A stretch of 64,000 bases of DNA from Pseudomonas sp. B21-023 (GTDB lineage Bacteria; Pseudomonadota; Gammaproteobacteria; Pseudomonadales; Pseudomonadaceae). Shown in pieces: positions 60,653-64,000 of the stretch (position 1 is its first letter; every line of letters starts with the position of its first letter). The stretch spans positions 4,871,501 through 4,935,500 of the forward strand of contig NZ_CP087190.1 in assembly GCF_024749165.1 (NCBI RefSeq). Direction: 5' to 3'. Under the pieces are notes generated by a model. It saw only the letters and a program-made list of their open reading frames with translations, was not told where the DNA came from and made no database searches. Both the position numbers and the translations under genes were made by a program.

Positions 60653-61381
60653 ATGCAAGCCCCCGTCCTGTCCGGCCCGCAGTACCTGCGCGAAGGCCTG
60701 AAACTGGTCCTGAGCCCCAGCCTGCGCCTGTTCGTGCTGCTGCCCCTGGCGGTCAACCTGCTACTGTTCGGCGGCCTGATCTACTTTGCCGGCCACCAGT
60801 TCAGCCTGTGGGTCGATGCGCTGATGCCCACCCTGCCCGACTGGCTGGGCTTTCTCACCTACATCCTGTGGCCGCTGTTCGTCGCCCTGGTGCTGTTGAT
60901 GGTGTTCTTCACCTTCACCCTGCTGGCCAACGTCATCGCCGCGCCGTTCAACGGTTTCCTGGCGGAAAAGGTCGAAGTGGTGGTGCGCGGCCAGGACAAC
61001 TTCCCGCCCTTCAGCTGGAGCGAGCTGATGGCCATGGTGCCACGTACCCTGAGCCGCGAGATGCGCAAGCTTGGCTACTTCCTGCCGCGGGCCATCGGCC
61101 TGTTCATCCTGTCGTTCATCCCGGTGGTGAACGTGATCGCCGCGCCGCTGTGGCTGGTGTTCGGTATCTGGATGATGGCCATCCAGTACATCGACTACCC
61201 GGCGGACAACAACAAGATGAGTTGGCAGGACATGCTCGCCTGGCTGCGCGCCAAGCGCTGGCAATCGATGGGCTTTGGCGGGATCACCTACCTGGCGCTG
61301 ATGATTCCGGGAGTCAACGTGCTGATGATGCCGGCAGCGGTGGCCGGGGCCACGTTGTTCTGGGTGCGGGAGCGCACTTGA
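60653..61381 (+). CDS. cysZ: Sulfate transporter CysZ
   Basis: 242 aa, EI24/CysZ family, with four to six membrane helices and the conserved FTLLANVIAAPFNGFLAEKVE region. It supplies sulfate for assimilation. Divergent from trxB. ATG 60653 follows AAGCGGAGCACTCCG. Followed by a REP sequence. Confidence 0.9.
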   Translation: MQAPVLSGPQYLREGLKLVLSPSLRLFVLLPLAVNLLLFGGLIYFAGHQFSLWVDALMPTLPDWLGFLTYILWPLFVALVLLMVFFTFTLLANVIAAPFNGFLAEKVEVVVRGQDNFPPFSWSELMAMVPRTLSREMRKLGYFLPRAIGLFILSFIPVVNVIAAPLWLVFGIWMMAIQYIDYPADNNKMSWQDMLAWLRAKRWQSMGFGGITYLALMIPGVNVLMMPAAVAGATLFWVRERT

Positions 61382-61408
61382 AAGGGCCGGGGGCGCGTTG
61401 CGCCCCTT

Positions 61409-61470
61409 TCGCCGGCAAGCCGGCTCCCACAGGCACAGCGCAACCCTCTGTAGCAGCCGTCTCGCCGCGG
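61409..61470. repeat. REP element, second arm degenerate
   Basis: One intact core (TCGCCGGCAAGCCGGCTC) at 61409-61433. The opposite arm is decayed (GTAGCAGCCGTCTCGCCGCGG), between cysZ and the convergent PAS receptor gene. Confidence 0.65.
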
Positions 61471-61494
61471 CAGCTAAGCAAGACGCTGAACGGA

Positions 61495-62811
61495 TCAGTG
61501 GCTTAACTGGCTGGAAAACTGCCCCACTGCATCCACCACCTTCTTCGCTCCTTCCTGGATCTCGACGATCACCCCGCCGGTATCGGCGGCCAGTGCCAGG
61601 CCCTGCTCGGCCTGGCGCTTGCTGGTGTCGATGATGTCCACCGCGGCCTGGGCCAGCTGTTCATTCTGCTGCACCACCTTGGCGATTTCCTCGGTGGCGC
61701 TACTGGTGCGCGAGGCCAGTTGGCGCACTTCGTCGGCGACCACGGCGAAACCACGGCCCTGTTCGCCGGCGCGGGCGGCTTCGATGGCGGCGTTGAGCGC
61801 CAGCAGGTTGGTCTGCCCGGCGATGTCGCTGATGGTCTTGATGATCGCGCCGATCACCTTCGACTGCTTGTCCAGTGCCTGGATGCCCTCGGCGGCTTCC
61901 TGCATCGAGCCCTCCAGCCCACGCATCACCTCGACAGTCTGGGTTACCACGTCGGTGGCCTTGCGCGCGCTGTCGTCGGTTTCCAGCGAGGTGGTGTAGG
62001 CGATGTCGGCGGCCTGGGCCACGGCCAGTTCCTGGTTGACTTGGTCGGTGATCACGGTGGCGAACTTGACCACCTTGTAGAGCACGTCGTGGGCGTCGAT
62101 GATCGGGTTGTACGAGGCTTCCAGCCACACCACGCGGCCATGGGCATCGACGCGCTTGAAGCGCTCGGCAACGAATTCGCCGCGGCGCAGCCTGTTCCAG
62201 AACTCCTGGTAGCCCGGCGAATTGGCTTCTTCCGGCTCGCAGAACATGCGGTGCGACTTGCCGCGGATCTGTTCGAGGGTGTAGCCCATGGTCTGCAGGA
62301 AGCGGTCGTTGGCGGTCAGCACCTGGCCTTCGAGGTTGAACTCGATCACCGCGGTGGAGCGCATCAGGGCCTTGATCAGGCTCTCATGCTCACGGGACGT
62401 CTCGATGGTGCGGGTCAGGTCGCTGGAATGCAGGGAGAAGTACTTGAGGCGCCCGTCGCTGTCCTTGACCGGTTGCAGGATCGAGCGCAGCCAGGCCTCT
62501 TCACCGTTGCCACGCAGCAGGCGGAAGGCGCCATTGAGATGCTCGCCCCGGGTGATGGCGTGTTTCATGCGCTGGTAGAAATCGAGCTTCTTCACATGGG
62601 CCGGGACGATCTCCTCGATATTGCGCCCGATGAGCTGCTCGGCGCGGTAGCCCATTTCGGCCTCGAAGTTGCCGTTGACCGACTCGATGCGCCCCTGTGG
62701 ATCGAGCTGGAGCACCAGCATCTCGCTGTCGAGGCTGTTCTTGACCTGCTCGATGGACATCAGTTCTTCGCGCAGTTGCTGGATTTCTTTCTTCAGTTTG
62801 CTGTTGAACAT
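61495..62811 (-). CDS. PAS-PAS soluble chemoreceptor, BdlA-like
   Basis: 438 aa from ATG 62811 (GGGAGAGCGGCC upstream), beginning MFNSKLKKEIQQLREEL. Two PAS domains (~25-140 and ~145-265) are followed by a receptor signalling domain with the tip GQTNLLALNAAIEAARAGEQ. There are no membrane segments, so it is cytosolic. Architecture and length match P. aeruginosa BdlA (417 aa), which controls biofilm dispersion, and related Aer-type receptors. The gene symbol is withheld because several paralogues share this layout. Confidence 0.85.
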   Translation of the reverse strand: MFNSKLKKEIQQLREELMSIEQVKNSLDSEMLVLQLDPQGRIESVNGNFEAEMGYRAEQLIGRNIEEIVPAHVKKLDFYQRMKHAITRGEHLNGAFRLLRGNGEEAWLRSILQPVKDSDGRLKYFSLHSSDLTRTIETSREHESLIKALMRSTAVIEFNLEGQVLTANDRFLQTMGYTLEQIRGKSHRMFCEPEEANSPGYQEFWNRLRRGEFVAERFKRVDAHGRVVWLEASYNPIIDAHDVLYKVVKFATVITDQVNQELAVAQAADIAYTTSLETDDSARKATDVVTQTVEVMRGLEGSMQEAAEGIQALDKQSKVIGAIIKTISDIAGQTNLLALNAAIEAARAGEQGRGFAVVADEVRQLASRTSSATEEIAKVVQQNEQLAQAAVDIIDTSKRQAEQGLALAADTGGVIVEIQEGAKKVVDAVGQFSSQLSH

Positions 62812-62927
62812 GGCCGCTCTCCCGGAGCGTATTCCCGTAGTCGAATGCATCTGCATCGGCTGCGTCCCGTGAGTTCTTGAGTGCGTTGCAAGGAAATATT
62901 CATACGGATGAAACTGCCGGAAATCAG

Positions 62928-62957
62928 GCGTCATCCGCACGTCACAAAGGCGTCATA
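62928..62957 (+). promoter_or_regulatory. Three tandem Pho-box-like repeats
   Basis: GCGTCAT, ACGTCAC and GCGTCAT occur in tandem with four-base spacers, an exact 11-bp period as in PhoB boxes (consensus CTGTCAT). They end 35 bases before the glycosyltransferase start. Confidence 0.5.
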
Positions 62958-62990
62958 TGGCCGCAACGGGGGCGGCGGACACTTTTTGTC

Positions 62991-64000
62991 ATGAACACAC
63001 CGTCCTTGCGCATCACCCTGGTCAGCGAAACCTTCCCACCCGAGATCAATGGCGTGGCCAACACCCTTGGCCGCCTCAGCGAGGGTCTGCGCCAGCGCGG
63101 GCATCAGGTCGAACTGATCCGCCCGCGACAGGCCGCCGACAGCGCAACGGGCAACGATGACGAACTGCTGCTGTGCCGTGGCTGGCCACTGCCCGGTTAC
63201 CCCGGCCTGCAGTGGGGCGAAGTGTCGATGCACAAGCTATGGCGTCGTTGGCGTCGGCAGCGTCCGGACGTGCTGTACATCGCCACCGAAGGCCCCTTGG
63301 GCCTGAGCGCCCTGCGCGCCGCCCGGCGCCTGGGCGTGGCAGTAGTCAGTGGCTTTCACACCAACTTTGCGCAGTATTCGGGGCAGTATGGCCTGGGACT
63401 GCTGTCGCGACTGCTCACCCACTACCTGCGCTGGTTCCATCGGCGTACCGCCATCACCCTGGTGCCCAGCATCAGCCAGCGCCTGGAGCTGGAACGCCGC
63501 GGCTTCGAACGCCTCGGCCTGATGGCCCGCGGTGTCGACTCCGGCCTGTTCAACCCGGCACGGCGCAGCCAGGCCCTGCGCGGGCAGTGGGGGCTGGGCG
63601 TGGATGACCTGGCCGTGCTGCACGTCGGACGCCTGGCCGCAGAGAAAAACCTGGCCTTGCTGCGCCCTTGCATGGAAGCCCTGCGCAAGGCCTACCCGCA
63701 CCGGCGGCTGCGCCTGGTGATCGTCGGCGATGGCCCACTGCGCGGCCAGCTCGAACAGCAGTTGCCCGATGCGGTGTTCTGCGGTGCGCAGCGCGGCGAG
63801 GTACTGGCCGAGCACTATGCCAGCGGCGATTTATTCCTGTTCCCGAGCCTGACCGAGACCTTTGGCAACGTGGTGCTCGAGGCGCTTGCCTCGGGCCTTG
63901 CCGTGGTCGCCTACGATGAAGCCGCCGCCGCCCAGCACATCCGCCACGGCCATAGCGGTGCGTTGGCCATGCCGGGTGACCAGGCGGCATTCATCGACGC
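62991..64000 (+). CDS. GT4-family glycosyltransferase (3' end beyond window)
   Basis: Partial: about 336 codons from ATG 62991. The N-terminal domain begins ITLVSETFPPEINGVANTLGRLSEGL and contains SGFHTNFAQYSG. The C-terminal Rossmann domain has LHVGRLAAEKN, VIVGDGPLRGQLE, and the E-x7-E motif LTETFGNVVLEALASGLAVV. It resembles GDP-mannose-dependent mannosyltransferases such as MgtA/PimB and Pho-regulated lipid glycosyltransferases. No strong ribosome site is seen. The upstream repeats suggest phosphate-starvation control, so a role in glycolipid replacement of phospholipids is plausible but unproven. Confidence 0.85.
   Translation, partial: MNTPSLRITLVSETFPPEINGVANTLGRLSEGLRQRGHQVELIRPRQAADSATGNDDELLLCRGWPLPGYPGLQWGEVSMHKLWRRWRRQRPDVLYIATEGPLGLSALRAARRLGVAVVSGFHTNFAQYSGQYGLGLLSRLLTHYLRWFHRRTAITLVPSISQRLELERRGFERLGLMARGVDSGLFNPARRSQALRGQWGLGVDDLAVLHVGRLAAEKNLALLRPCMEALRKAYPHRRLRLVIVGDGPLRGQLEQQLPDAVFCGAQRGEVLAEHYASGDLFLFPSLTETFGNVVLEALASGLAVVAYDEAAAAQHIRHGHSGALAMPGDQAAFID

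Noticed and set aside
1..64000. CRISPR arrays, tRNA and rRNA genes, prophage or transposase genes
   Set aside because: Looked for and not seen; the only regular repeats are coding repeats of the adhesin and dispersed REP pairs.

Overview
The window is a high-GC chromosomal segment of a Pseudomonas, most likely of the P. putida group (P. putida, P. entomophila, P. mosselii and relatives). The evidence is the fruBKA operon with a divergent cra gene and a TTAAACGTTTCA operator, a cyoABCDE cytochrome bo3 operon, divergent hmp and NorR/FhpR genes, ampDE, an OprD-type porin, and repeated inverted pairs of the GCCGGCAAGCCGGCTCCCAC REP element. It holds about 40 protein genes. I see no tRNA, rRNA or CRISPR array. 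Both edges cut genes: a giant adhesin on the left and a glycosyltransferase on the right.

Layout. 1-11.3 kb: the first ~3,760 codons of a minus-strand autotransporter-type adhesin made of ~86-residue beta-strand repeats. 11.6-17.1 kb: a YkgJ-type Cys-cluster protein, the aminotransferase AlaC, and a three-gene minus-strand operon encoding an isocyanide synthase (PvcA/IsnA/Dit1 family), a HAD phosphatase and a fused isocyanide synthase-Fe(II)/2-oxoglutarate dioxygenase. 17.3-23.2 kb: cyoABCDE and dsbB. 23.7-26.6 kb: flavohaemoglobin and its NO-responsive activator. 26.8-27.7 kb: cheV. 27.75-29.9 kb: an A+T-richer accessory patch with a 188-bp MITE-like palindrome and an anti-phage dCTP deaminase (DCD/AvcD type) plus a 54-aa partner. 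30-44.8 kb: a small secreted protein and a second YkgJ-type protein, a PAS chemoreceptor, an RND pump with a CusRS-like two-component system, an OprD porin, two Pseudomonas-specific small proteins behind a possible leader ORF, a diguanylate cyclase and a stress-type four-helix-bundle protein. 44.8-52.4 kb: fructose PTS operon, Cra and a TatD nuclease. 52.4-64 kb: chemoreceptors, ampDE, a DUF1631 protein, nadC, trxB, cysZ, a BdlA-like PAS receptor and the start of a glycosyltransferase preceded by Pho-box-like repeats.

How the genes work together. The isonitrile operon is the best candidate for an undescribed system. Two isocyanide synthase domains on separate proteins, one fused to a dioxygenase that could desaturate the product, flank a sugar-phosphatase-like HAD enzyme, and operator-like repeats lie upstream. 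The bo3 oxidase and the NO-detoxifying Hmp/NorR pair serve respiration and nitrosative stress. FruB, FruK and FruA import and phosphorylate fructose under Cra control. The deaminase gene is a typical defence insertion. Four chemotaxis proteins (CheV and three receptors) and one diguanylate cyclase give the region a strong sensory component.
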